Part shown: positions 18,329-27,269 of the stretch, piece by piece
How the letters are laid out: each line of letters opens with the position of its first letter
Numbering within the stretch: the stretch's first letter is position 1
DNA from: Cellulomonas wangleii
GTDB lineage: Bacteria; Actinomycetota; Actinomycetes; Actinomycetales; Cellulomonadaceae
DNA: 64,000 bases
Direction: 5' to 3'
Assembly: GCF_018388445.1 (NCBI RefSeq)
Contig: NZ_CP074405.1
Coordinates: 1,116,001 to 1,180,000 of the forward strand
Notes under the pieces: model-generated
What the model was told of the DNA's origin: nothing
What the model saw: only the letters and a program-made list of their open reading frames with translations
Database searches by the model: none
Made by a program: the position numbers and the translations under genes

Positions 18329-19615
18329 ATGCCCGCCACGCCCGTCGACCAGCTCGCCGCACCCCCCAGCGCCCAGGACGTGCCCGCGCTGCGCACGCTC
18401 TGCCCGGAGCCGACCGACCCGGGCGCCCGTGACCTGGCCGCCGTGCTGGACGGGATGCGGGCCGAGCTCGTCGCGATCCGGCGCGACCTGCACGCGCACC
18501 CCGAGCTCGGGCGCACCGAGGAGCGGACCACGCGCGTCGTCGCCGAGCGGCTGGCGGCCGCGGGTCTGACCCCGCACCTGCTGCCCGGGTCCGGCCTGTG
18601 GTGCGACATCGGCCCCACGGTCTCCGGGTCGGGCGCGCGCCGGGTCGCGCTGCGCGCCGACCTCGACGGGCTGCCCGTGCCGGACACGTGCGGCCTGCCG
18701 TGGGCGGCGGAGCACCGCGGCGTCGCGCACGCCTGCGGGCACGACGTGCACACGGCCGCGGTCCTCGGTGCCGGCCTGGCGCTGGCGCGCCTCGCGGCCG
18801 ACGGCGGGCTCGACGTCGGCGTGCGGCTCGTCTTCCAGCCCGCCGAGGAGGTGCAGCCCGGTGGCTCCATCGACGTCATCAACGAGGGCGGGCTGGACGG
18901 TGTCGGCGAGATCTTCTCGGTGCACTGCGACCCGAAGCTGGACGTCGGCATGGTCGGCACGCGCATCGGCCCGATCACGTCGGCGTCCGACGAGGTCACC
19001 GTCACGGTGACGGGTGAGGGCGGCCACACGTCGCGCCCGCACCTCACGGGTGACGTCGTGTTCGCGCTGGGCCAGGTCATCACGCAGGTGCCCGCGGTGC
19101 TGGGCCGGCGGCTGGACCCGCGCTCCGGCGTGAACCTCACGTGGGGCGCCGTGCGCGCGGGGACCGTCCCCAACGCGATCCCGGGGACGGGCACCGTGAT
19201 GGGCACGCTGCGGTGCCTCGACGTGCGCGCCTGGGAGCGGGCGTCGGCCGTGTTCGAGCAGGCCGTGGCCGACGTCGTGCGCCCGCTGGGGGTCGAGGTC
19301 GAGGTGAAGCACCAGCGCGGCGTGCCGCCCGTGGAGAACCGGGCCGAGAGCACCGCCGTGCTGGAGGCGGCCGCCCACGACATGCTGGGACCGGAAGCCG
19401 TGCGGCTGACCGAGCAGTCGCTCGGCGGCGAGGACTTCGCGTGGTACCTCACGAAGGTGCCCGGCGCCCTGGCACGGCTCGGCACCCGCACCCCCGGGGG
19501 TCGGACGTACGACATCCACCAGGGCGACCTGCGGGTGGACGAGCGTGCCGTGGAGGCGGGTGCGCTGCTCCTCGCGCGGGCCGCCCAGCTGGCGGGCCGA
19601 CGCGGCCGCGTCTGA
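18329..19615 (+). CDS. M20 family amidohydrolase
   Basis: This 428-residue metallo-amidohydrolase is of the hippurate / IAA-amino-acid hydrolase type. RRDLHAHPELG begins the catalytic domain, HACGHDVHTA and FQPAEEVQPGG contain the metal ligands and the catalytic Glu, and a lid domain interrupts the fold. It should remove an acyl or amino acid group from an amide. In Mycobacterium, related amiA1/amiB1 genes (Rv3305c-Rv3306c) lie near the same nucleoside-salvage genes. The exact substrate is unknown. Confidence 0.9.
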   Translation: MPATPVDQLAAPPSAQDVPALRTLCPEPTDPGARDLAAVLDGMRAELVAIRRDLHAHPELGRTEERTTRVVAERLAAAGLTPHLLPGSGLWCDIGPTVSGSGARRVALRADLDGLPVPDTCGLPWAAEHRGVAHACGHDVHTAAVLGAGLALARLAADGGLDVGVRLVFQPAEEVQPGGSIDVINEGGLDGVGEIFSVHCDPKLDVGMVGTRIGPITSASDEVTVTVTGEGGHTSRPHLTGDVVFALGQVITQVPAVLGRRLDPRSGVNLTWGAVRAGTVPNAIPGTGTVMGTLRCLDVRAWERASAVFEQAVADVVRPLGVEVEVKHQRGVPPVENRAESTAVLEAAAHDMLGPEAVRLTEQSLGGEDFAWYLTKVPGALARLGTRTPGGRTYDIHQGDLRVDERAVEAGALLLARAAQLAGRRGRV

Positions 19616-19659
19616 TCCGTCCGTATCGATGTGCGGACAGCACGACCGAAGGGCGGGAA

Positions 19660-19734
19660 CAGGTTGCGAATTCATCACAGAACCTGCAGGGATACCCGCC
19701 GGTAACAGTTCGGTGACCTGCAGGTGCCTAGGGT
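19660..19734 (+). promoter_or_regulatory. Regulatory region before the nucleoside importer operon
   Basis: The 226-bp gap holds CAGGTT/AACCTG (19660-19665 / 19681-19686) and two copies of the palindrome CCTGCAGG (19683-19690 and 19717-19724, 34 bp centre to centre). A -10-like TAGGGT follows at 19729-19734. A start near 19741 would give a ~100-nt leader before the GTG at 19842. Two like palindromes just upstream of a -10 box suggest a repressor site. Confidence 0.4.
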
Positions 19735-19841
19735 CCACAGTGATCAAGCCGACTGGTCGGGCACGTCGGCGGTGCAACGCTGCGCCGTCCGTCCGTCCCG
19801 GGCACCTGTGCGGCGGGACGACGAGAAGTGGGAGACCTGTC

Positions 19842-20939
19842 GTGAAGAAGATCGTTCGAGTGGCCGCACTCGGTGGGGCGCTCGCCCTCACGCTCGCGGC
19901 GTGTGGCAGTGCACCCGACGCCGCGGAGCCGTCCGCCGGTGGTGACGAGGCCTCGGACTTCAAGGCCTGCGTCGTCTCCGACGCCGGTGGCTTCGACGAC
20001 AAGAGCTTCAACCAGCTCAGCTACGAGGGCACGAAGGAGGCGACCGAGGAGCTCGGCGCCGGCTTCGCCGAGGTCCAGTCGGACTCCGAGGCGGACTTCG
20101 CGACGAACCTCGAGAGCCTCGTGGCCGAGAACTGCAACGCGATCGTGTCCGTCGGCTTCGCGCTGTCGGCAGCGACGGTCGAGTCGGCCGAGGCCAACTC
20201 CGAGATCGACTACATCCTGGTCGACGACGCCGCGGACAACGACTTCGACGGCACCAAGGACGCGGACAACATCAAGCCGCTGCTGTACGACACGGCGCAG
20301 GCCGCGTTCCTCGCCGGCTACCTGGCCGCCGGCTACTCGGCCGACAACGGCGTGTCGAAGGTCGGCACGTTCGGCGGCCAGCCCTACCCGACCGTCACGA
20401 TCTTCATGGACGGCTTCAAGCAGGGCGTCGAGTACTACAACGAGGTCAAGGGCGCGGACGTCCAGCTCGTCGGCTACCAGGGCGGCGACCAGGGCTCCTT
20501 CACCGGCGGCTTCGAGGCCAACGACACGGCCAAGCAGGTCGCGGCCGGCATCATCGACCAGGGCGTCGACGTGATCCTGCCCGTGGGTGGCCCGATCTAC
20601 CAGTCCGCGATGGACGCCATCGCCGACTCGGGCCGCGAGGTCGCGCTGATCGGCGCCGACGCCGACGTCTTCGAGACGGACCCGGCCACGCAGGACCTGG
20701 TCCTCACGTCGATCCTCAAGAACATGAAGCTGTCGACCTACGAGGCCGTCCTGGCCGCGGGCGAGGGCGAGTTCGACCCCGAGGCGTACGTCGGCACGCT
20801 GGCGAACGACGGTGTGGGCATCGCCCCGCTGCACAACTTCGAGTCCAAGGTGTCCCCGGAGCTGGTCACCGAGGTCGAGGAGCTCAAGCAGCAGATCATC
20901 GACGGCGACATCACGGTCACCTCGTACCTCTCCGAGTGA
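19842..20939 (+). CDS. BMP family nucleoside-binding lipoprotein
   Basis: This 365-residue substrate-binding lipoprotein belongs to an ABC importer. The signal peptide KKIVRVAALGGALALTLAAC ends in a lipobox with Cys21 as the lipidation site. The mature part has the BMP signatures DAGGFDDKSFNQLSYEG and VGTFGGQPYPTVTIFMDGF. Characterised BMP proteins bind purine nucleosides, which fits the downstream deaminases and phosphorylases. A strong hairpin follows the gene and precedes the ATPase gene, probably favouring higher synthesis of the binding protein. Confidence 0.92.
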   Translation: MKKIVRVAALGGALALTLAACGSAPDAAEPSAGGDEASDFKACVVSDAGGFDDKSFNQLSYEGTKEATEELGAGFAEVQSDSEADFATNLESLVAENCNAIVSVGFALSAATVESAEANSEIDYILVDDAADNDFDGTKDADNIKPLLYDTAQAAFLAGYLAAGYSADNGVSKVGTFGGQPYPTVTIFMDGFKQGVEYYNEVKGADVQLVGYQGGDQGSFTGGFEANDTAKQVAAGIIDQGVDVILPVGGPIYQSAMDAIADSGREVALIGADADVFETDPATQDLVLTSILKNMKLSTYEAVLAAGEGEFDPEAYVGTLANDGVGIAPLHNFESKVSPELVTEVEELKQQIIDGDITVTSYLSE

Positions 20940-20948
20940 CCGCGGCAG

Positions 20949-21007
20949 CGCACGTGTGACGCACACCCGGGCGGGTCGGCCACGGCCCGCCCGGGTGGTC
21001 ACGTGCG
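20949..21007 (+). terminator. Large two-stem hairpin between the binding-protein and ATPase genes
   Basis: An inner perfect 12-bp stem CACCCGGGCGGG / CCCGCCCGGGTG (loop 10 nt) is enclosed by an outer 8-bp stem CGCACGTG / CACGTGCG. It sits inside an apparent operon, so it more likely acts as partial terminator or 3'-end stabiliser than as a full stop. Confidence 0.6.
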
Positions 21008-21084
21008 ACGATCGCAGGGTCGGCCGGCGACCCGACCGGACCACCCGCACCGCACCGTCCCGACCCGTCCCGAGGACCGTCCCC

Positions 21085-22602
21085 ATGAAGCTCGAGCTGC
21101 GCGGCATCACCAAGCGCTTCGGCGCCCTGGTCGCCAACGACCACATCGACCTCACGGTCGAGCCGGGAGAGATCCACTGCCTGCTCGGGGAGAACGGTGC
21201 GGGCAAGTCCACCCTGATGAACGTCCTGTACGGCCTCTACCAGGCCGACGAGGGCGAGATCCTCCTGGACGACGAGGTCCAGCACTTCGCCGGCCCGGGC
21301 GACGCCATGGCCGCCGGCATCGGCATGGTGCACCAGCACTTCATGCTCGTCCCCGTCTTCACGGTCGCGGAGAACGTCATGCTCGGGCACGAGCAGACGA
21401 CGACCGGCGGCCGGCTCGACCTCGACGCGGCGCGCAGCCGGGTGCGCGAGATCGCCGACCGCTTCGGGTTCCACGTCGACCCCGACGCGGTGGTCGAGGA
21501 CCTGCCCGTCGGCGTCCAGCAGCGGGTCGAGATCATCAAGGCCCTGTCGCGCGACGCGCGCGTCCTGGTGTTCGACGAGCCGACCGCGGTGCTGACGCCG
21601 CAGGAGACCGACGAGCTCATGGACATGATGCGTCGGCTGAAGGCCGGCGGCACCGCGATCGTCTTCATCACCCACAAGCTCCGCGAGGTCCGCGAGGTCG
21701 CCGACCGCATCACGGTCGTGCGCCGCGGCGCCGTGGTCGGGGAGGCCTCGCCCACCGCGACGGACGCCGAGCTCGCCTCCCTCATGGTCGGCCGCCCCGT
21801 CGAGCTGGTCGTGCACCGGGAGCCGGCGCGGCCCCAGGGCGACGGGCTGAGGGTCGAGCACCTGCAGGTCACCGACGCACGCGGCACGGTGCTCGTCGAC
21901 GACGTGTCGTTCGAGGTGCCCCGTGGCGAGATCCTGGTCGTCGCGGGCGTGCAGGGCAACGGGCAGACCGAGCTGGCGGAGGCGCTGGCAGGGCTGCAGG
22001 GGTTCGTCACCGGCAGCATCCGCCTCGGGTCCACCGAGCTCGTCGGGCGCTCGGTGCGCCGGGTGCTGGACGCCGGCGTCGGCTACGTGCCCGAGGACCG
22101 CACGCTGGACGGGCTCGTCGCCGAGTTCACCGTCGCCGAGAACCTCGTGCTCGACCGCACCGACGGGCCGCCGTTCGTGCGGGCCGGGGCGCTGCAGCTG
22201 CGGGCGCGCGACCGGTTCGCCCGCGACATGGTCGAGCAGTACGACATCCGCACCCAGGGCATCGACTCGCCGGTGGGGCGGCTGTCCGGGGGCAACCAGC
22301 AGAAGGTCGTCGTCGCCCGTGAGCTCTCGCGCGACCTGCGCCTGCTCGTGGCGGCCCAGCCGACGCGCGGCGTCGACGTCGGCTCGATCGAGTTCATCCA
22401 CAAGCGCATCGTCGAGACGCGGGACGAGGGCGTCCCGGTGGTCGTCGTCGCCACCGAGCTGGACGAGGCGGTCGCCCTGGGCGACCGGATCCTCGTCATG
22501 TACCGCGGCCGTGTGGTCGGCATCGTCCCGTCCGACACCCCGCGCGACGTCCTCGGCCTCATGATGGCTGGCATCGCGCCGAACGAGGGAGAGGCCGCGT
22601 GA
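21085..22602 (+). CDS. Nucleoside ABC transporter ATP-binding protein (two ATPase domains)
   Basis: This 505-residue protein has two tandem nucleotide-binding domains, as in RbsA and the BMP-linked NupO/YufO group. Domain 1 has GENGAGKST (Walker A), a degenerate signature LPVGVQQRVEIIKAL and VLVFDEPTAVL (Walker B). Domain 2 has a degenerate Walker A, GVQGNGQTELAEAL, but a canonical LSGGNQQKVVVAREL and LLVAAQPTRGVDVG. This division of labour is normal for the family. It drives the two permeases that follow; the first permease gene overlaps its stop (GTGA). Confidence 0.93.
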   Translation: MKLELRGITKRFGALVANDHIDLTVEPGEIHCLLGENGAGKSTLMNVLYGLYQADEGEILLDDEVQHFAGPGDAMAAGIGMVHQHFMLVPVFTVAENVMLGHEQTTTGGRLDLDAARSRVREIADRFGFHVDPDAVVEDLPVGVQQRVEIIKALSRDARVLVFDEPTAVLTPQETDELMDMMRRLKAGGTAIVFITHKLREVREVADRITVVRRGAVVGEASPTATDAELASLMVGRPVELVVHREPARPQGDGLRVEHLQVTDARGTVLVDDVSFEVPRGEILVVAGVQGNGQTELAEALAGLQGFVTGSIRLGSTELVGRSVRRVLDAGVGYVPEDRTLDGLVAEFTVAENLVLDRTDGPPFVRAGALQLRARDRFARDMVEQYDIRTQGIDSPVGRLSGGNQQKVVVARELSRDLRLLVAAQPTRGVDVGSIEFIHKRIVETRDEGVPVVVVATELDEAVALGDRILVMYRGRVVGIVPSDTPRDVLGLMMAGIAPNEGEAA

Positions 22603-23924
22603 GCGAGCCCAAGGAGCCCGGCGACCAGGGCGTCGCCGACGTGGTCGTGCCCGACACGGTGGTGACCGACGTGGGCGGTGACGACGCCGGGCCCACGCCC
22701 GTCCGTGACACCCGGTGGAACGACGCGCTGCAGCGCGTGGCGTCCGGCGGCTGGGCGGTCTCGCTCGGTGCCGTGGTGCTCGCGGTGCTGGCCGGGTCGG
22801 TGATGATCGCCTTCACGGACGAGGGCGTGCAGTCGGCCGCCTCGTACTTCTTCTCGCGCCCCGGTGACACGTTCGCCGCCATCGGCCAGGCCGTCGGCGG
22901 CGCGTACGCGGCGCTCTTCCGCGGCGCGGTCTACAACTACACGGCGGACTCGTTCGCGCAGGGGATCCGGCCGCTCACGCAGTCGATGACCTACGCGACG
23001 CCGCTCATCGCCGCCGGTCTCGGGCTGGCGCTGGCGTTCCGCTCCGGCCTGTTCAACATCGGCGGGCAGGGGCAGATGCTCATGGCCGCGGCGGGTGCCG
23101 GCTGGGTCGGGTTCGCCTGGGACCTGCCGGGCGGGCTGCACCTGCTGGTGGCGCTCGTCGTCGGTGTCGCGGCCGGTGCGCTGTGGGGCGGTCTCGCGGG
23201 CCTGCTCAAGGCCGCGACGGGGGCGCACGAGGTGATCGTCACGATCATGCTCAACTACATCGCGTTCTACCTGCTGTCCTACCTGCTGGCAACGCCGGGC
23301 CTGCTGCAGGCGCCCGGGTCGGCGAACCCCAAGTCGCCGCCCATGGCGGACACCGCGCTCCTGCCGCGGCTGCTGGGCCCGGAGTTCCGCCTGCACCTCG
23401 GCTTCCTCCTCGCGCTCGGCGCGGTGGTGCTGACGTGGTGGCTGCTGGAGCGCTCGAGCCTCGGCTTCTCGCTGCGGGCGGTGGGCGAGAACGCCCGCGC
23501 CGCGCGCGTCGCCGGCATCCACGTGCCCCGCGCGACCGTGATGGCGATGCTCCTCAGCGGCGCGCTGGTGGGCCTCGCGGGCAGCACGCAGGTGCTCGGG
23601 CTCATCACCACGGGCTTCAGCTACGACATCGACGCGGGCATCGGGTTCGACGCGATCACCGTGGCGCTGCTCGGGTCGTCGAACCCGGTCGGGGTGCTGT
23701 TCGCGGGGCTGCTGTTCGGTGGCTTCAAGGCCGGGGGCTCGGTCATGCAGGCGTCCGAGGGGATCCCGATCGAGATCGTCCTGGTCGTGCAGTCCCTGAT
23801 CGTCCTGTTCATCGCGGCGCCGCCGCTGGTGCGGGCGGTGTTCCGGCTTCCGCAGCCGGGCCGTCGGGCACCGGCGGGGACCCGCCGGTCCGGCGCCTCG
23901 CGCCGTGAGGAGGTGCAGCGATGA
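22599..23924 (+). CDS. Nucleoside ABC transporter permease 1
   Basis: This 441-residue membrane permease is of the BPD_transp_2 (NupP/YufP) family. A ~50-residue cytoplasmic N-terminus precedes about ten transmembrane helices. AFRSGLFNIGGQGQ is the family signature and AVGENARAARVAGIHV is the EAA-like coupling loop. It pairs with the next permease to form the channel. It overlaps both neighbours by 4 nt, so the four importer genes behave as one unit. Confidence 0.92.
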   Translation: MSEPKEPGDQGVADVVVPDTVVTDVGGDDAGPTPVRDTRWNDALQRVASGGWAVSLGAVVLAVLAGSVMIAFTDEGVQSAASYFFSRPGDTFAAIGQAVGGAYAALFRGAVYNYTADSFAQGIRPLTQSMTYATPLIAAGLGLALAFRSGLFNIGGQGQMLMAAAGAGWVGFAWDLPGGLHLLVALVVGVAAGALWGGLAGLLKAATGAHEVIVTIMLNYIAFYLLSYLLATPGLLQAPGSANPKSPPMADTALLPRLLGPEFRLHLGFLLALGAVVLTWWLLERSSLGFSLRAVGENARAARVAGIHVPRATVMAMLLSGALVGLAGSTQVLGLITTGFSYDIDAGIGFDAITVALLGSSNPVGVLFAGLLFGGFKAGGSVMQASEGIPIEIVLVVQSLIVLFIAAPPLVRAVFRLPQPGRRAPAGTRRSGASRREEVQR

Positions 23925-25216
23925 GCACGACGACGGTGGAGCCCACCGAGGCGTCCGGCGGTGCCGTCGAGCACCGCACGGTGACCGTGGTGTCCCGCAA
24001 GGGGCCCGTGGTGCTCGGCGTGGTGACGGTGCTGTTCGCGCTGCTGCTGACGGTGCGGCCCCGTGAGGGCGACGCGAGGTTCCGCCTCGCCAGCTCCGGG
24101 GACCTCGTGAGCCTGCCGAGCCTGGCCGTGCCCGGCACCGCGACCGGGTGGGTCTGCGTCGCGGTCATGGCGCTGCTGTCGCTGCTCGCCGCCTGGCGCG
24201 TCATGCGCCGGCACAAGGTCCCGGTGTGGGTCTCGGCGCTGTTCGCGGCGGTCTTCCTCGTCGGGTTCCTCGCCTGGGCCGCGGCCGGCAGCCCGAGCGA
24301 CATCCCCGCGGTCCGCCTCATCGGTGGTGCCGTGCTGCTCGCGGTGCCCATCGTCTTCGGTGCGCTGGGCGGCGTGATCGGCGAGCGTGCCGGCGTCGTC
24401 AACATCGCCATCGAGGGCCAGCTGCTCGCCGGGGCGTTCTGCGCCGCGGTCGCGGCCTCGGTGACGAACAGCCCGTGGGTCGGCCTGCTGGCCGCGGTGC
24501 TCGCGGGTGTCCTGGTCGCCGCCGTGCTCGGGGTGTTCACGATCACGTACCGCGTCAACCAGGTCATCGTGGGTGTCGTGCTCAACGTGCTGGTGATCGG
24601 CGTGACCAGCTTCCTGTACTCGCAGGTGCTGGTGCCCAACCCCCAGCTCAACAGCACCACGCGGTTCTCGAACATCGCGATCCCCGGGCTCTCGCACATC
24701 CCCGTGATCGGCCCGTCGCTGTTCAACCAGACGGTCGTCGTCTACCTCATGTACCTGGTGGTGCCCGGTGTGTGGTTCGCGCTGTACCGCACGCGCTGGG
24801 GCCTGCGCCTGCGTGCCGTGGGGGAGCACCCCAAGGCCGCCGACACCGTCGGCATCAAGGTCGAGCGCACGCGGTACCGGGCGCTGCTCGTGGCGGGCGC
24901 GATCGCCGGTGTCGGTGGCGCGTTCTACACCGTCGTGTCGGTGTCGGCCTTCGGCAAGGAGATGACCGCCGGTGCCGGGTTCATCGCCCTGGCCGCCGTC
25001 ATCTTCGGCAAGTGGGACCCGGTGCGCGCCGCGCTGGCCGCGCTGCTGTTCGGGTTCGCGTCGAACCTCGAGGGTGCCCTGAGCATCGTCGGAGCCCCGG
25101 TGCCGAGCCAGTTCATGCTCATGCTGCCGTACGTCGTGACGCTGCTCGCCGTGGCGGGCCTGGTCGGCCGCTCGCGCGGCCCGGCGGCGTCCGGCGAGGC
25201 CTACGTCAAGGAATGA
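23921..25216 (+). CDS. Nucleoside ABC transporter permease 2
   Basis: This 431-residue partner permease is of the NupQ/YufQ type. GERAGVVNIAIEGQ is the FNIG-like signature and AVGEHPKAADTVGIKV is the coupling loop. The N-terminal ~130 residues contain extra hydrophobic helices before the conserved core. The ATG overlaps the previous stop (ATGA). The cytidine deaminase gene starts 14 nt after its stop. Confidence 0.92.
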   Translation: MSTTTVEPTEASGGAVEHRTVTVVSRKGPVVLGVVTVLFALLLTVRPREGDARFRLASSGDLVSLPSLAVPGTATGWVCVAVMALLSLLAAWRVMRRHKVPVWVSALFAAVFLVGFLAWAAAGSPSDIPAVRLIGGAVLLAVPIVFGALGGVIGERAGVVNIAIEGQLLAGAFCAAVAASVTNSPWVGLLAAVLAGVLVAAVLGVFTITYRVNQVIVGVVLNVLVIGVTSFLYSQVLVPNPQLNSTTRFSNIAIPGLSHIPVIGPSLFNQTVVVYLMYLVVPGVWFALYRTRWGLRLRAVGEHPKAADTVGIKVERTRYRALLVAGAIAGVGGAFYTVVSVSAFGKEMTAGAGFIALAAVIFGKWDPVRAALAALLFGFASNLEGALSIVGAPVPSQFMLMLPYVVTLLAVAGLVGRSRGPAASGEAYVKE

Positions 25217-25230
25217 GCGGAGAGGGAGAC

Positions 25231-25665
25231 ATGCCCAGCAGCACGCGGACCGTCGACTGGGACGGCCTGCGGGCCGCCGCACGCGACGTCATGACCCGGG
25301 CCTACGCCCCGTACTCGCGGTTCCCGGTCGGCGCGGCGGCGCTGGTCGACGACGGACGGGTGGTCGCCGGCTGCAACGTCGAGAACGCGTCGTACGGCGT
25401 CGGCCTGTGCGCCGAGTGCAGCCTGGTGTCGATGCTGCACGTGACCGGGGGCGGCCGGCTGGTCGCGTTCGTCTGCGTCGACGGGCACGGTGACGTCCTC
25501 ATGCCGTGCGGACGCTGCCGGCAGCTGCTGTTCGAGCACGGCGGGCCCGACCTGCTGCTCGAGACGGTCAGCGGCGTACGACCCATGAGCGAGGTGCTGC
25601 CCGACGCCTTCGGGCCGACGGACCTCACCGTGCGCGGTAGGGGTCAGGACAAGGAGCAGGGATGA
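25231..25665 (+). CDS. cdd: Cytidine deaminase
   Basis: This 144-residue zinc enzyme converts cytidine and deoxycytidine to uridine and deoxyuridine. Zinc ligands are C60, C93 and C96, and E62 in C-A-E is the proton shuttle; YAPYSRFPVGAA and GCNVENASYG bind substrate. An in-frame ATG at 25213 overlaps the permease stop, but GGAGAGGGAGAC directly before the ATG at 25231 makes the latter more likely. The stop overlaps the deoA ATG by 4 nt, linking the two pyrimidine salvage steps. Confidence 0.94.
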   Translation: MPSSTRTVDWDGLRAAARDVMTRAYAPYSRFPVGAAALVDDGRVVAGCNVENASYGVGLCAECSLVSMLHVTGGGRLVAFVCVDGHGDVLMPCGRCRQLLFEHGGPDLLLETVSGVRPMSEVLPDAFGPTDLTVRGRGQDKEQG

Positions 25666-26957
25666 GCGAGCAGTTCGACGCCGTCGACGTCATCGTCGCC
25701 AAGCGGGACGGGCGCCGGCTGACCGACGGCCAGATCGACTGGGTGGTCGACGCGTACACCCGCGGGGTCGTCGCGGACGAGCAGATGTCGGCCCTCGCCA
25801 TGGCGATCCTGCTCAACGGCATGGACCGCGCCGAGATCGCGCGCTGGACGGCGGCGATGATCGCCAGCGGCGAGCGCATGGACTTCTCCGGCCTGTCGCG
25901 GCCCACGGCGGACAAGCACTCCACCGGGGGCGTGGGCGACAAGATCACGCTGCCGCTGGCGCCGCTCGTCGCCGTGTTCGGCGTGGCCGTGCCGCAGCTG
26001 TCCGGCCGCGGGCTCGGCCACACCGGGGGAACCCTCGACAAGCTCGAGTCGATCCCGGGCTGGCGCGCCGCGCTGAGCAACGACGAGATGATGCGCCAGC
26101 TCGAGGACGTCGGCGCCGTCATCTGCGCCGCCGGGTCGGGCCTGGCACCGGCGGACCGCAAGCTCTACGCGCTGCGCGACGTCACCGGCACGGTCGAGGC
26201 GATCCCGCTGATCGCGAGCTCCATCATGAGCAAGAAGATCGCCGAGGGCACCGGCTCGCTCGTGCTCGACGTGAAGGTCGGCTCCGGCGCGTTCATGAAG
26301 GACGCGGAGCGCGCGGGCGAGCTGGCCCGCACGATGGTCGCGCTGGGCACCGACGCCGGGGTGCGCACGGTCGCGCTGCTCACCGACATGTCGACGCCCC
26401 TGGGCCTGACGGCGGGCAACGCGCTCGAGGTCCGCGAGTCGGTCGAGGTCCTGGCCGGCGGCGGCCCGGCGGACGTCGTCGAGCTGACCGTCGCGCTGGC
26501 GCGCGAGATGCTCGCCGCAGCGGGGCAGCCGGACGCGGACCCGGCCGCGGCGCTGGCCGACGGCCGCGCGATGGACGTGTGGCGCCGGATGATCGCCGCG
26601 CAGGGCGGCGACCCCGACGCCGAGCTGCCCGTCGCACGGGAGCAGGAGCAGGTGCTCGCCGAGGCCGACGGTGTCCTGACGACGCTCGACGCGTACGCCG
26701 TGGGCGTCGCCGCGTGGCGCCTCGGCGCGGGCCGGGCCCGCAAGGAGGACCCGGTGCAGGCCGGTGCGGGCATCGAGATCCACGCCCGCCCGGGGGACAC
26801 CGTCCGCCGCGGCCAGCCGCTGCTCACGCTGCACACCGACACCCCGGAGCGCTTCGCCCGCGCGCACGAGGCGCTGGCCGGTGGCGTGGTCGTCGACCCG
26901 CAGGGCACGCCCGGTGCGACCCGCCCGCTCGTGCTCGACCGCGTCGCGGCGGACTGA
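25662..26957 (+). CDS. deoA: Thymidine phosphorylase
   Basis: This 431-residue enzyme cleaves thymidine (and often deoxyuridine) with phosphate to the base and deoxyribose-1-phosphate. The signature KHSTGGVGDK lies in the N-terminal domain with the phosphate-binding residues, followed by SGRGLGHTGGTLDKLES. The C-terminal alpha/beta domain has the PYNP-type KEDPVQAGAGIEIHARPGD segment. It is coupled to cdd by ATGA, so deamination and phosphorolysis are made together. Confidence 0.95.
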   Translation: MSEQFDAVDVIVAKRDGRRLTDGQIDWVVDAYTRGVVADEQMSALAMAILLNGMDRAEIARWTAAMIASGERMDFSGLSRPTADKHSTGGVGDKITLPLAPLVAVFGVAVPQLSGRGLGHTGGTLDKLESIPGWRAALSNDEMMRQLEDVGAVICAAGSGLAPADRKLYALRDVTGTVEAIPLIASSIMSKKIAEGTGSLVLDVKVGSGAFMKDAERAGELARTMVALGTDAGVRTVALLTDMSTPLGLTAGNALEVRESVEVLAGGGPADVVELTVALAREMLAAAGQPDADPAAALADGRAMDVWRRMIAAQGGDPDAELPVAREQEQVLAEADGVLTTLDAYAVGVAAWRLGAGRARKEDPVQAGAGIEIHARPGDTVRRGQPLLTLHTDTPERFARAHEALAGGVVVDPQGTPGATRPLVLDRVAAD

Positions 26958-27041
26958 CGTCCGCACGGCCCGGTCGCGGCACCTGCGCGCCCGGGTCACG
27001 ATGAGGAACGTCCCCTGCCGCCGCACCACCACGGAGGAGCC

Positions 27042-27269
27042 ATGAGCACCGTCCCCGGAGCACAGTCCTGGCGCGACGCCGGCCTGGCGCCCGTCGACAC
27101 GGAGCAGCCGCTGACGCTGACGGACGCCGACGAGACCGCCGACGACGAGCCGGAGGACCACGTCCCCGGTTTCCCCCGGCCGGACCGTGAGGGTCGCGCC
27201 GAGGAGGCCGACGTGGTCGAGCAGTCCGCCGAGGTGCACCTGGACGACGACGAGGGCGCCGACGCGTGA
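27042..27269 (+). CDS. Small acidic protein of unknown function, coupled to adenosine deaminase
   Basis: This 75-residue protein is rich in Asp and Glu ([22 protein letters not shown]) and has no hydrophobic segment or Cys. GGAGGAG before the ATG is a strong ribosome-binding site. Its TGA overlaps the add GTG by 4 nt, so ribosomes finishing it may feed add. I do not recognise a family. It could be a regulatory or disordered partner of the salvage enzymes, or serve mainly as a translational lead-in. Confidence 0.75.
   Translation: MSTVPGAQSWRDAGLAPVDTEQPLTLTDADETADDEPEDHVPGFPRPDREGRAEEADVVEQSAEVHLDDDEGADA

Noticed and set aside
21085..22602. Degenerate ATPase motifs suggesting a broken ABC ATPase
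   Set aside because: One degenerate signature in domain 1 and a degenerate Walker A in domain 2 are normal in RbsA/NupO-type double ATPases.
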